A stretch of DNA of 61,779 nt from an uncultured Eubacteriales bacterium (GTDB lineage Bacteria > Bacillota > Clostridia > Oscillospirales > Oscillospiraceae). This document shows, piece by piece, positions 18,007-26,683 of the stretch. The notes under the pieces were generated by a model. It ran no database searches. It was not told the origin of the DNA and was given only the letters and a program-made list of their open reading frames with translations. The translations under genes and the position numbers were made by a program. Position 1 is the first letter of the stretch. Each line of letters starts with the position of its first letter. Where the stretch lies: the NCBI GenBank assembly GCA_900316205.1, contig ONBX01000015.1, positions 1-61,779 on the forward strand, written 5' to 3'.

Positions 18007-18131
18007 GATGGGTGCTGGGTGATCCCGGCTGAGACGGAGTAATGGAGCTCTGAAACCATGGAACCTGATCCGGGTAATGCCGGCGTAGGAAACGGAGAAG
18101 CGTCGACAGGTTCTTTTTGCGGGAACCTGTC
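18007..18131 (+). promoter_or_regulatory. TPP riboswitch with transcription terminator
   Basis: The aptamer has the conserved CTGAGA near 18029, ACCTGATC and GGTAATGCCGGCGTAGGAA (18063-18091). A terminator hairpin follows with 9-bp arms GACAGGTTC/GAACCTGTC (18105-18131) and CTTTTGTTT. Binding of thiamine pyrophosphate should stop transcription of thiT. This is a standard off-switch and strongly supports the thiamine role of the gene downstream. Confidence 0.95.
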
Positions 18132-18182
18132 CTTTTGTTTCCCCGCTTCCAAAAAAAAAGAAAACTGGGAGGAAACAAAATC

Positions 18183-18743
18183 ATGAAATCCAAACTCACC
18201 CTTCGCGCACTGACGGAAGGCGCGATCCTGATCGCCGCCGCTCAGGTACTGAGCTACCTGAAGCTGTGGAGAATGCCCTGGGGCGGCAGCATCACGCTGG
18301 CCATGGTGCCCATCATTCTCTATGCGGTTCGCTGGGGCCTCGGGCCCGGTCTGCTGGCCGGTTTTGTCTACGGCGTGATGCAGTTCATGTTCGACGGCGG
18401 CATTTCCATCGGTTGGGAGTCCATCATCGGGGACTATCTGCTGGCCTACCTGGCCCTCGGCTTTGCCGGTCTTGCCCATGACAAGAAGGGCGGCATCTTC
18501 ATCGGCACCGTGATCGGCGGTCTCTGCCGCTTCCTGGTGCACTATGTGGTCGGCGCCACCATTTGGGGCGAATACATGCCGGAGACCTTCTTTGGCATGA
18601 CCATGCACAGCCCCTGGTTCTATTCCCTGCTCTATAACCTGGCCTACATGCTGCCCAACATCATCATCTGCCTTGTGGTCTTTGCCCTGCTTTGGGTCCC
18701 CATGCGCAAGTACCTGACCGGCGCCGACCTGAAGAAAGCCTGA
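18183..18743 (+). CDS. thiT: Thiamine transporter ThiT (ECF S-component)
   Basis: A 186-residue membrane protein with about six hydrophobic segments. It matches the thiamine-specific S-component, including the N-terminal LTEGAILIAAAQVLSYLKL and the Gly/Trp-rich loop (GWESIIGDYLLAY). It binds thiamine outside and works with a shared ECF energising module that is not in this window. I chose the ATG at 18183 behind GGGAGGAAACAAAATC rather than the upstream one at 18117, which lies in the terminator. Control by TPP agrees with the call. Confidence 0.95.
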   Translation: MKSKLTLRALTEGAILIAAAQVLSYLKLWRMPWGGSITLAMVPIILYAVRWGLGPGLLAGFVYGVMQFMFDGGISIGWESIIGDYLLAYLALGFAGLAHDKKGGIFIGTVIGGLCRFLVHYVVGATIWGEYMPETFFGMTMHSPWFYSLLYNLAYMLPNIIICLVVFALLWVPMRKYLTGADLKKA

Positions 18744-18766
18744 AATACTTCACCAGGCATAATGCG

Positions 18767-18793
18767 ATCCCCCGGAGTTCAGCTCCGGGGGAT
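18767..18793. terminator. Bidirectional terminator between thiT and tyrS
   Basis: An 11-bp stem ATCCCCCGGAG/CTCCGGGGGAT with a 5-nt loop, followed on the plus strand by TCTTTTATTT. It separates the convergent genes. Confidence 0.85.
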
Positions 18794-18797
18794 TCTT

Positions 18798-20021
18798 TTA
18801 TTTCAGGATGACCTTGTTGAAATTCTTTTTGCCGCGCTTGAGGATGACGCCGTTTTTCAGTTCCTCCGCCGTGAAGCTCTTACCGATATCGGTGACCTTC
18901 ACGTCGTCCACGGTGACGCCGCCCTGCTGGATGTTCCGGCGGGCGTCGGACTTGGTGGTGCAAAGACCGGTCTTCACCAGCAGGCTCATCAGGTCGATGG
19001 CGCCGTCAATGAGGTCTGCATCCGTAAGCTCGGTGGTGGGCATGTTCTCGCTGCTGCCGCCGCCTGCAAAGAGCGCCTTGGCGGAAGCCTCCGCTTTTTT
19101 TGCCTCCTCTTCGCCGTGGACCATGGAAGTCAGCTCAAAGGCCAGGATCTCCTTGGCCCGGTTCAGTTGGCTGCCCTCCCACTTGGCCATCTCGTCGATC
19201 TGCTCCAGGGGCAGGAAGGTCAGCATGCGGATGCATTTGAGAACGTCCGCATCCTCCACATTCCGCCAGTACTGGTAGAAGTCGTAGGGGCTGGTCTTAT
19301 TGGGGTCCAGCCAAACGGCGTTGCCGGCGGTCTTGCCCATCTTCATGCCGTGGGAGTCGGTGAGCAGGGTGATGGTCATGGCGTGGGCGTCCTTGCCCAG
19401 TTTCTTGCGGATGAGCTCCGTGCCGCCCAGCATGTTGCTCCACTGGTCATCTCCGCCAAACTGCATGTTGCAGTTGTAATGCTGGAAGAGGTAGTAGAAG
19501 TCGTAGCTCTGCATGATCATGTAGTTGAACTCAAAGAAGCTCAGGCCCCGCTCCATGCGCTGCTCGTAGCACTTGGCCCGCAGCATGTTGTTCACAGAGA
19601 AGCAGGCGCCAACCTCCCGCAGCAGCTCCACGTAATTGAGGCTCAGCAGCCAGTCGGCATTGTTTACCATCTGGGCCTTGTCGGGGCCGAACTCAATGAA
19701 CTTCTCCATCTGACGGCGGAAGCACTCGGCGTTGTGGTCGATGTCTTCCCGGGTCAGCATCTTGCGCATGTCGGTGCGGCCGGAGGGGTCGCCGATCATG
19801 GTGGTGCCGCCGCCGATGAGGGCGATGGGCTTGTTGCCAGCCTGCTGCAGGCGCTTCATCAGCGTCAGCGCCATGAAGTGACCGGCGGTCAGGCTGTCGG
19901 CGGTGCAGTCAAAGCCGATGTAGAAGGTAGCCTTGCCGGCGTTCACCATCTCGCGGATCTCTTCCTCATTGGTCACCTGGGCGATCAGCCCGCGGGCGAC
20001 CAGTTCTTCATAAATACCCAT
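18798..20021 (-). CDS. tyrS: Tyrosyl-tRNA synthetase
   Basis: TyrRS charges tRNA-Tyr. The 407-residue class I enzyme has the HIGH-equivalent TADSLTAGHF near residue 41 and the KMSKS-equivalent KMGKTAGN near 230. A C-terminal S4 domain includes KSDARRNIQQGGVTVDD. AAAGGAGATAGATGCAACT precedes the ATG. It is 18 bp downstream of the C_GCAxxG_C_C gene and has no promoter of its own, so both genes depend on the Tyr T-box. Confidence 0.96.
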   Translation of the reverse strand: MGIYEELVARGLIAQVTNEEEIREMVNAGKATFYIGFDCTADSLTAGHFMALTLMKRLQQAGNKPIALIGGGTTMIGDPSGRTDMRKMLTREDIDHNAECFRRQMEKFIEFGPDKAQMVNNADWLLSLNYVELLREVGACFSVNNMLRAKCYEQRMERGLSFFEFNYMIMQSYDFYYLFQHYNCNMQFGGDDQWSNMLGGTELIRKKLGKDAHAMTITLLTDSHGMKMGKTAGNAVWLDPNKTSPYDFYQYWRNVEDADVLKCIRMLTFLPLEQIDEMAKWEGSQLNRAKEILAFELTSMVHGEEEAKKAEASAKALFAGGGSSENMPTTELTDADLIDGAIDLMSLLVKTGLCTTKSDARRNIQQGGVTVDDVKVTDIGKSFTAEELKNGVILKRGKKNFNKVILK

Positions 20022-20039
20022 AGTTGCATCTATCTCCTT

Positions 20040-20432
20040 TTACAGATTCTCTTTGATGATCTCTTCGGCATGCTGCGCCGCCCAGGCGATCAGCTCGTCA
20101 CAGGGGACGCCGCTGCGCTTCAGATCCTGGCAGCGGATGCAGCCGAACTGCTTGATAAACCCCCGGTTCATGGCCATGGTGAGCTTTGCGATCTTTGCTC
20201 TGGCCTCCCCGTCTTCCCCGTTGGCATAGGGGAACGCAAGGCCCAGCGCCATCACCGCGCCGGACGCCGCGCCGCAGATCTCCCCGCAGCGTACGCCGCC
20301 GCCAAAGCCGCCGGAAACGGAAAGGGCGGTCTTCTCGTCCAAACCCGTATAACTGCCGAGCGCCGCAAGCACGCTCTGGGCGCAGTTATAGCCGCGGCCT
20401 CTCAGACGCAGGGCTTCCTCCTGAATGCTCAT
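20040..20432 (-). CDS. C_GCAxxG_C_C family redox-type protein
   Basis: A 130-residue protein with the family signature: a Cys in YNCAQSV, then CGEICGAASG with the GCAxxG-like spacing, and C-terminal Cys pairs (FGCIRCQDL and PCDEL). These proteins are thought to be redox or metal proteins; none has a firmly known role. The start is the ATG at 20432, right behind GGGAGGATATGAG. Longer frames run into the T-box terminator. It is the first gene after a T-box of Tyr type and is followed by tyrS. Confidence 0.88.
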   Translation of the reverse strand: MSIQEEALRLRGRGYNCAQSVLAALGSYTGLDEKTALSVSGGFGGGVRCGEICGAASGAVMALGLAFPYANGEDGEARAKIAKLTMAMNRGFIKQFGCIRCQDLKRSGVPCDELIAWAAQHAEEIIKENL

Positions 20433-20446
20433 CTCATATCCTCCCA

Positions 20447-20712
20447 TAAAAACGAAAATCCCCCTGTCCTTTCGGACAGAGGGCATAAAATGCGGTACCA
20501 CCTCTGATTCGCTCCATCCTCACAGAAGGAGCCTCAGGGAGTCAAGGACTCCGGACGCTGTATCGGGCGCACCCGTCGCAGCCTACCCACCGTTTTGGCT
20601 TCAGCCGCGCCGCTCCGAACGGTACTTCACGCGCTCCCCTCTCCCCCTTCCACCGACTGGGGGCTCTCTTTGCAGGAATGAGCGCGCTACTTCTGTTCTT
20701 CCTCGCGTTTAC
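20447..20712 (-). promoter_or_regulatory. T-box riboswitch (probably tyrosine)
   Basis: The minus strand has AGGTGGTACCGC (20492-20503) and then a terminator with 10-bp arms (20460-20469 and 20474-20483) and GAAA loop, followed by ATTTTCGTTTTT. A TAC triplet at 20622-20624 in the expected 3' side of stem I is a plausible Tyr specifier. tyrS downstream supports it. The specifier was picked by eye. Confidence 0.88.
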
Positions 20713-20718
20713 CCGTGC

Positions 20719-20747
20719 ATTATACAAAGTCTTTTTCATGCTGTCAA
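20719..20747 (-). promoter_or_regulatory. Consensus SigA promoter of the Tyr T-box operon
   Basis: TTGACA (20742-20747), 17-bp spacer and TATAAT (20719-20724). Both hexamers match the consensus exactly. Confidence 0.9.
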
Positions 20748-20786
20748 GAGGGCTTTTCGTGGATTTCTGAAATGCACGTGCCCCCC

Positions 20787-20815
20787 TTGAAGGAAAACAT
20801 GATGCATGATAGAAT
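20787..20815 (+). promoter_or_regulatory. SigA promoter of the PH-like protein gene
   Basis: TTGAAG (20787-20792), 17-bp spacer and TAGAAT (20810-20815), 28 bp before the ATG. Confidence 0.65.
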
Positions 20816-20843
20816 AAGTCTATGACAAAAGAGAGGTGATACC

Positions 20844-21383
20844 ATGGATCAGGACAACACCCTATGGATACGACCTTATCTGGAAGCCGGGGAGCAGATC
20901 CTATGGCTGGGAAAGCCGGAAAAACTCCATCTTCTCTCGGCCCAGGATGTCTTTCTCATTCCCTTCAGCCTTCTTTGGTTTGGCTTTGTCGTTTTTTGGG
21001 AGATTGCCGCATTCCGCATGGGAGCGCCCTGGTTTTTTCCTTTGTTTGGCGCTTTCTTCGTCATGATCGGATTGTACCTTACAGTCGGACGTTTTCTCTG
21101 GAAGGCCTATGTACTGAGACATACGCTCTATGCTATAACGGACAGGAAGACGCTCATTCAACACGGGAATCGCGTTGAAGTCCTTCTAAGGTATGAATGT
21201 CCTCCCCTGTCCGTCACGCAATACCGGGACGGGACCGGCACCATCCATTTTTCTTCGCCTTCTTCCATGCTCTTCAGACGCTCCCTTTCTCCAAACCTGA
21301 GAGAATGGCACATGCTCCACGGCGTCTCCCAGCCGGAGCGTCTTCTGCGTCTGCTCAACAGCGACACGGATTCCTATATCTGA
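20844..21383 (+). CDS. Membrane protein with a bacterial PH-like domain
   Basis: A 179-residue protein. A short N-terminal strand region (LEAGEQILWLGKPEK) is followed by two membrane segments (about 36-56 and 62-82). A C-terminal beta-rich part holds YAITDRKTLIQHGNRVE, the pattern of bPH2-type domains. The function is unknown; such proteins sit at the inner face of the membrane. The ATG follows GAGAGGTGATACC. The gene has its own promoter and terminator, so it is monocistronic. Confidence 0.75.
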   Translation: MDQDNTLWIRPYLEAGEQILWLGKPEKLHLLSAQDVFLIPFSLLWFGFVVFWEIAAFRMGAPWFFPLFGAFFVMIGLYLTVGRFLWKAYVLRHTLYAITDRKTLIQHGNRVEVLLRYECPPLSVTQYRDGTGTIHFSSPSSMLFRRSLSPNLREWHMLHGVSQPERLLRLLNSDTDSYI

Positions 21384-21426
21384 ACGCAGCGGGAAGAACC
21401 AAAACAGAAACAATCCACGAATGGAA

Positions 21427-21455
21427 CGAGCGGCAAGCACACAGCTTGCCGCTCG
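21427..21455. terminator. Bidirectional terminator
   Basis: A perfect 12-bp stem CGAGCGGCAAGC/GCTTGCCGCTCG with loop ACACA between the convergent PH-like gene and recN. A pyrimidine-rich run follows on the plus strand. Confidence 0.8.
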
Positions 21456-21461
21456 TCTCTC

Positions 21462-23144
21462 TTATTTCTGTGCCGCCTTGAAGCGTTCCGCGGCTTCCAG
21501 CTGCTCCTCCGCGCTGGCCAGAGTCGTGATGGTGACGTTGTCGCCTCCGTGGAGGCGGGCCAGCTCCATGCGCTGCCCCTCCCGGTCCAGTTTCGTCACA
21601 TCGGTATAGGTGCGCCCGTTCCGCTCTTCCTTGGCGATGAGATAATGGCTGTCGGCCATGGCGGCGATCTGGGGCAGGTGCGTCACACACATGACCTGCT
21701 TGCCCCGGGAGACGGAATAGAGCTTCTCCCCTACCCGCTGGGCGGCGATACCGGAAACGCCGGTGTCGATCTCATCAAAGATCATCGTTGCCACCGGATC
21801 ATGCTCGGCAAAGACGTTTTTCATGGCCAGCATGATGCGGCTCAGCTCACCGCCGGAGGCGATGCGGCTGATGCGTCCCAGCTCCTCTCCCGCGTTTGCA
21901 GACATGAGGAAGCGGATCTGGTCGGCGCCGTTGGAATCAAAACCAGGCTCCCCTTCCAGAGGCGCAAACTCCACCGCGAAACGCACGGAAGGCATATTCA
22001 GCTCCCGCAGCTCCCGGACGATGCGCTCCTGCAGGTCCTTCGCCGCGGTCTGACGCTTCTCCCGCAGGATCTTCGCGGCCCGACGGCACTGCTTTTTCTG
22101 CTCCTCAAGCTCACGCCGGAGCTTGGCGCTGCGTTCATCGGCATACTCGATCCGGTCCAGCTTTTCCCGGCACTCGTCCAGATACAGGAGCAGCGCTTCC
22201 TCATCCCGACTGTACTTGCGCTCCAGCTTGTTCAGAAGAGAGATCCGCTCTTCCAGACGGTCGTATTCCTCCGGGGAAAAGTCCAGGTTTTCCCGGAAGT
22301 CTCGCAGGGTCTCCGCCGCGTCAGATAGTGAAAAGGCAGCCTCATGGATAGAAGAAACCGTTTCCTCCAGCTCCGGAACAAGAGCGGCGGCCTTTCCCGC
22401 ATAGTACTCTGCGTTTTCCGCCATGGAAACGGCGTTGTCTTCGTTGGCATAGAGCAGGCGCAGAGCCTCGTCCAAAGCCTCGGTGAGCTTCTCGGAATTG
22501 CGCAGCAGGTCACGGCGGGCAACAAGGCTGTCCTTCTCCCCAGCTTTCAGTTCCGCGCGCTCCAGTTCGGCGATCTGATAGCGCAGGCTCTCGCTGAGCC
22601 GCTCCTTCTCCACCTGGTCCATGTTGAGCTGTTCCAGTTCCTTCCGGAGCGTCCGGTACTGCCGGTATTCCTTCCGGTACGCCTCAAGCTCCGGCTGAAG
22701 CTCGCCAAAGGAGTCCAGATAAGCCATGTGGCGGCGTTCGTCCATGAGCTGGCGGCCGTCGTTCTGCCCGTGAATATCCACCAGCAGCGCAGCAAGCTCC
22801 TTGAGCTGGGCCGCTGTCACAGGGTTGCCGCAGATGCGGCAGCTGCTTTTGCCGTCGGAGAGGATGCGGCGCTGGAGGATCAGCTCCTCTTCGGGATCGA
22901 TCTCGTTCTCCCGCAGCCAGTCCTCCGTACCGGACACGTCGAACACGGCGGTGACCAGGGCTTTTTCCGCCCCGCGGCGCACCAGCTCCCGGCTGACGCG
23001 CTCCCCCAGCACCGCGCCGATGGCGTCGATGACGATGGATTTGCCCGCGCCGGTCTCACCGGTGAGGATATTGAGCCCCGGTTCAAAACGGATATCCGCC
23101 CGTTCGATGACGGCTATATTCTCGATATGCAGCTCGTTGAGCAT
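21462..23144 (-). CDS. recN: DNA repair protein RecN
   Basis: RecN is an SMC-like ATPase in double-strand break repair. The 560-residue protein has Walker A GETGAGKS at 29-36, two long coiled-coil stretches (about 150-230 and 270-370, rich in Glu, Arg and Leu), and a C-terminal ATPase half with signature SGGELSRIMLA and Walker B MIFDEIDTGVSG. It is the last gene of the long minus-strand block that begins with spoIIIAA. In many Firmicutes recN is preceded by argR; here nadK takes that place. Confidence 0.96.
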   Translation of the reverse strand: MLNELHIENIAVIERADIRFEPGLNILTGETGAGKSIVIDAIGAVLGERVSRELVRRGAEKALVTAVFDVSGTEDWLRENEIDPEEELILQRRILSDGKSSCRICGNPVTAAQLKELAALLVDIHGQNDGRQLMDERRHMAYLDSFGELQPELEAYRKEYRQYRTLRKELEQLNMDQVEKERLSESLRYQIAELERAELKAGEKDSLVARRDLLRNSEKLTEALDEALRLLYANEDNAVSMAENAEYYAGKAAALVPELEETVSSIHEAAFSLSDAAETLRDFRENLDFSPEEYDRLEERISLLNKLERKYSRDEEALLLYLDECREKLDRIEYADERSAKLRRELEEQKKQCRRAAKILREKRQTAAKDLQERIVRELRELNMPSVRFAVEFAPLEGEPGFDSNGADQIRFLMSANAGEELGRISRIASGGELSRIMLAMKNVFAEHDPVATMIFDEIDTGVSGIAAQRVGEKLYSVSRGKQVMCVTHLPQIAAMADSHYLIAKEERNGRTYTDVTKLDREGQRMELARLHGGDNVTITTLASAEEQLEAAERFKAAQK

Positions 23145-23159
23145 GGCAAAAGCCTCGCT

Positions 23160-24005
23160 TTATCTCAGCTTTTCGTAAGCGATGTCGTAAAAACTCTTCG
23201 TTCCCAGATCCGCCATCAGCGTATAGTGGGGCGAGCGGCGGACGATGATCTCATCCCCGCCGGTCAGATCTGCCACGGAAATACCGTCCACTGCAAGATA
23301 CGCCCGTCGTCCGTGGAGACGCTCCGCCGTGACGGTGACCGTCCGCTGGGGATCCAGCACGAAAGTCCTGGCGCCCATGACGTGGGGACAGATGGGACTG
23401 ATGATGATGTTCTCCGCCTCCGGTTCCACGATGGGGCCGCCGGCGGACATGGAATAACCGGTGGAGCCTGTGGGGGTGGAAAGAATGATGCCGTCGCCGG
23501 AGAACTGGGACACCCTGTCCCCGTTACAATAGGTGGTCATGCCGATGCAGTCGCCATAGCCATGAAGCACCACGTCATTCAAGGCGTGGTCCCGACAAAT
23601 GACTTCACCATCACGCTGCAGCTCCACCTCAAGCATCATGCGTTTGGAGAGACGATACTCCCCTCTCGCCGCGGGGACGATCTTATCCAGATCCTCCGGC
23701 TCCAGATTGGCCATAAAGCCCTTAGTGCCCAGGTTGATGCCCAGCATGGGGATGGATTCGCTGCGCAGCTGACGCACCACAGACAGGATAGTACCGTCGC
23801 CGCCGATCACGATGGCAAGAGTGCAATCGGAAGCAATATCCGTAAGCTTCTGATACTGCAGATCCTCGGGCAGGGCCTCCGGCTCATCCTCGGCAAAGAC
23901 AGGGCAGATGGCGCAGGAAAAGCCGGCCTGCTCCAGTCGAGCGACACAATCCCGGGTAAGCTTCAGATCGAGATCACGAAACGGATTGGGACAGAGAGCG
24001 ATCAT
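23160..24005 (-). CDS. nadK: NAD kinase
   Basis: NadK phosphorylates NAD to NADP. The 281-residue protein has GGDGT at 68-72, the DAL-like DGIILSTPTGSTGYSMSAGGP motif and the DGISVADL segment near the C-terminus. TTAAAGGAGGAGATCCCC precedes the ATG. It lies 14 bp after tlyA and 15 bp before recN, in the same operon. Confidence 0.95.
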   Translation of the reverse strand: MIALCPNPFRDLDLKLTRDCVARLEQAGFSCAICPVFAEDEPEALPEDLQYQKLTDIASDCTLAIVIGGDGTILSVVRQLRSESIPMLGINLGTKGFMANLEPEDLDKIVPAARGEYRLSKRMMLEVELQRDGEVICRDHALNDVVLHGYGDCIGMTTYCNGDRVSQFSGDGIILSTPTGSTGYSMSAGGPIVEPEAENIIISPICPHVMGARTFVLDPQRTVTVTAERLHGRRAYLAVDGISVADLTGGDEIIVRRSPHYTLMADLGTKSFYDIAYEKLR

Positions 24006-24019
24006 GGGGATCTCCTCCT

Positions 24020-24814
24020 TTAAAATGCCTCGTGAGAGGCTTTCACCACCGCGGCCGGATCCACCGGCTCTGCGTCATAGTCCCCGTTTTTCAGCCAACA
24101 GATGTATTCGATGTTGCCTTCCGGCCCTCGGATGGGAGAATAGTCCAGCCCCATAACGGAAAAGCCGATGGAAGGCGCAAAGTCCAGGATTCCGCGCACC
24201 ACTTCCTCGTGCACGGCGGGGTCCCGCACCACGCCTTTTTCCCCGACTTCTTCCCGCCCGGCTTCAAACTGGGGCTTGATGAGACAGATATAATCGGCGC
24301 CGGGCTTGAGCAGCTCCTTTACGGCGGGAAGCACCAGACGGATGGAGATAAAGGAAACATCCATCACCGCAAGGTCCAGCTCCTCCGGGATCTGTTCCTT
24401 TGTGATATAGCGGAGATTGGTGCGCTCCAGATTCACGACCCGATCATCCGAGCGCAGCTTCCAGGCCAGCTGCCCGTAGCCCACATCCACGGAATAGACC
24501 TTGGCCGCGCCGTGCTGCAGCAGCACATCGGTAAAGCCGCCGGTGGATGCCCCGCAGTCGATGCAGACCTTGCCCGCAGGATCCACGGGAAAGACCTTCA
24601 AGGCCTTATCGAGCTTGTAGCCGCCCCGGCTCACGAAGGGCAGGGCGTCACCCCGCACCTCCAGCTTCGCCTCCGGGTCCACCGGCATACCGGGCTTATC
24701 GGCCTTCTGCCCGTTCACATAGACAAGACCGCTCATCACAGTTGTCTTGGCACGTTCCCGGCTCTCCGTATAGCCGCGATCGAATACGAGCTGGTCCAAA
24801 CGTACTTTTTTCAT
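24020..24814 (-). CDS. tlyA: TlyA family rRNA methyltransferase
   Basis: TlyA-type enzymes put 2'-O-methyl groups on cytidines of rRNA. The 264-residue protein has an N-terminal S4 RNA-binding domain (1-60; KVRLDQLVFDRGYTESRERA) and an FtsJ-like methyltransferase domain with DCGASTGGFTDVLL for S-adenosylmethionine. The catalytic Lys is in LIKPQFE. The ATG overlaps the dxs stop as ATGA. Haemolysin annotations of this family are historical and not implied here. Confidence 0.93.
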   Translation of the reverse strand: MKKVRLDQLVFDRGYTESRERAKTTVMSGLVYVNGQKADKPGMPVDPEAKLEVRGDALPFVSRGGYKLDKALKVFPVDPAGKVCIDCGASTGGFTDVLLQHGAAKVYSVDVGYGQLAWKLRSDDRVVNLERTNLRYITKEQIPEELDLAVMDVSFISIRLVLPAVKELLKPGADYICLIKPQFEAGREEVGEKGVVRDPAVHEEVVRGILDFAPSIGFSVMGLDYSPIRGPEGNIEYICWLKNGDYDAEPVDPAAVVKASHEAF

Positions 24815-26658
24815 AGCTTTGTTTGCTCACAGAGCTCTGCAGCAGCAGAGGCAATGCTTTCCGCATCGATCCATGCATCCCGCATCAGAAGCTTGCGATC
24901 GCCGTGAGCTACGATCCCCTTACCCAGGTTCAGAAGGCGCGCAGCCTGGAATGGGATCCTCTTTTCACAGGCCTGGCTCAGAATCCGGGAGCCGAGGCAG
25001 CCGGCAGCGCAGACCTCTTCCGCCGCAATGAGATGTCCCGTCTTTTCCAGGGAAGCCAAGGTCACAGGATAATCCTTCTGCGTGATCAGGTTGATCTTCA
25101 CGATCTCCGCGGAGATCCCGCGGTTTTCCAGGATCCGGGCTGCTGCCAGCGCCTCGTTGACCATGATACCGCAGCAGACGATGGTCACGTCGGAGCCTTC
25201 CCGGATGAGCTGTTCTTCTTCCCGAGATGCCGTCTGATATTCTCCTTCTCCTCCTCTGGGATACCGCAGCGCCACGGGGCCCTGCATTTCGGAGATTGCC
25301 ATCTCCATCTGTTCCCGCAGCTCCGCAAAGGAAGCCGGGCACAGGATCTGCATACCGGGAACCGTCCCCAGGTAGGCCAGATCGAAAATGCCGTGATGGG
25401 TCTCTCCGTCGCTGCCGACGATGCCGGCCCGATCCACGCCGAAGACCACGTGCAGTCCCTGCAGGGACACATCGTGGATCATCATATCAAAGCCCCGCTG
25501 CAGGAAGCTGGAATAGACTGCAAATACCGGCGTCATTCCCTGCTTGGCCATGCCGGCGGCAAAGGCGACGGCATGCCCCTCGGCGATGCCGGCGTCCACA
25601 AAGCGGCCGGGAAAGCGGCGGGCAAACTGATCCAGGCCGGTTCCCGAGGCCATAGCCGCCGTGATGGCAACGATCTTTTTATCCCGTTCCGCCATGGCGC
25701 AGAGATTCTCGCCAAAAGCCTCGGAAAAGCAGGCCCCGCTTTTTTGGATCTCTCCTGTCACCGGGTCAAAGGGTCCGACGCCGTGATAGAGCTCGGGATG
25801 CGCCTCCGCATAGGGGCAGCCCTTCCCCTTCTTCGTGAGCACATGGACCAGAACAGGCTTTTGCATTTCCTTCGCCCAGCGGAGCACACACTCCAGCTGG
25901 CGGATATCGTGTCCGTCAACCGGGCCCATGTATTCCATGCCAAGGGCGCTCAGCATATTATCGGGAAGGACGCGGGATTTCACCCACTCCTTCACGTTGT
26001 GATTGAAGTGATAGAGCCCGGGAGCGTGCGAAAAAGCCTCCCGGTAAAAGCGCTTGAATTCAAAGTATCCCGGTCTCACCCGCATTCTCTGCAGCAGAGA
26101 GGCCGTGCCTCCCACGTTGGGATCGATGGACATGTTGTTGTCGTTCAGGATCACGACCATGGGCTCTCCGCTGGCAGCGACATTGGTCAGTCCCTCATAG
26201 GCAAGGCCGCCGGTCATGGCGCCGTCTCCGATCACGGCGGCAACGCTGTAAGCCTGGCCCTGGAGGGTCCGGGCCTTGGCCATACCCAGGGCAACGGAAA
26301 CCGAGTTGGAGGCGTGGCCCGCCACAAAGGCGTCGTCCACCGCCTCACAGGGCTTGGGGAAGCCGGAGATGCCTCCATACTGGCGCAGGGTGGAAAAAGC
26401 CTCCCTGCGTCCGGTCAAAATCTTATGCACATAACTCTGATGACCCACATCGAAGACGATCCGGTCCTTGGCGGAATCGTAAACCCGGTGCAGGGCCACC
26501 GTTAATTCCACAGCCCCCAGATTGGACGCAAGGTGCCCGCCGGTTTTGGATACGTTCTCGATCAGGAAGCTGCGAATCTCTCCGCACAGCGCCTCCAGCG
26601 AGCCCTCCGGCAGCTTTTTTACGTCTTCCGAGCAGCTGATGCTTTCCAATATACTCAA
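24811..26658 (-). CDS. dxs: 1-deoxy-D-xylulose-5-phosphate synthase
   Basis: Dxs makes DXP from pyruvate and glyceraldehyde 3-phosphate, the first step of the non-mevalonate isoprenoid pathway. At 615 residues it is complete. Thiamine pyrophosphate is bound by GDGAMTGG at 144-151 and the NDNNMSI segment; HLASNLG at about 42 and the HHGIFDL region near 390 are typical. The start is a TTG at 26658 behind CGAGG. The neighbour ispA works in the same pathway. Confidence 0.96.
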   Translation of the reverse strand: MSILESISCSEDVKKLPEGSLEALCGEIRSFLIENVSKTGGHLASNLGAVELTVALHRVYDSAKDRIVFDVGHQSYVHKILTGRREAFSTLRQYGGISGFPKPCEAVDDAFVAGHASNSVSVALGMAKARTLQGQAYSVAAVIGDGAMTGGLAYEGLTNVAASGEPMVVILNDNNMSIDPNVGGTASLLQRMRVRPGYFEFKRFYREAFSHAPGLYHFNHNVKEWVKSRVLPDNMLSALGMEYMGPVDGHDIRQLECVLRWAKEMQKPVLVHVLTKKGKGCPYAEAHPELYHGVGPFDPVTGEIQKSGACFSEAFGENLCAMAERDKKIVAITAAMASGTGLDQFARRFPGRFVDAGIAEGHAVAFAAGMAKQGMTPVFAVYSSFLQRGFDMMIHDVSLQGLHVVFGVDRAGIVGSDGETHHGIFDLAYLGTVPGMQILCPASFAELREQMEMAISEMQGPVALRYPRGGEGEYQTASREEEQLIREGSDVTIVCCGIMVNEALAAARILENRGISAEIVKINLITQKDYPVTLASLEKTGHLIAAEEVCAAGCLGSRILSQACEKRIPFQAARLLNLGKGIVAHGDRKLLMRDAWIDAESIASAAAELCEQTKL

Positions 26659-26683
26659 AACAAAACCTCGTTTCGCCTGTATC

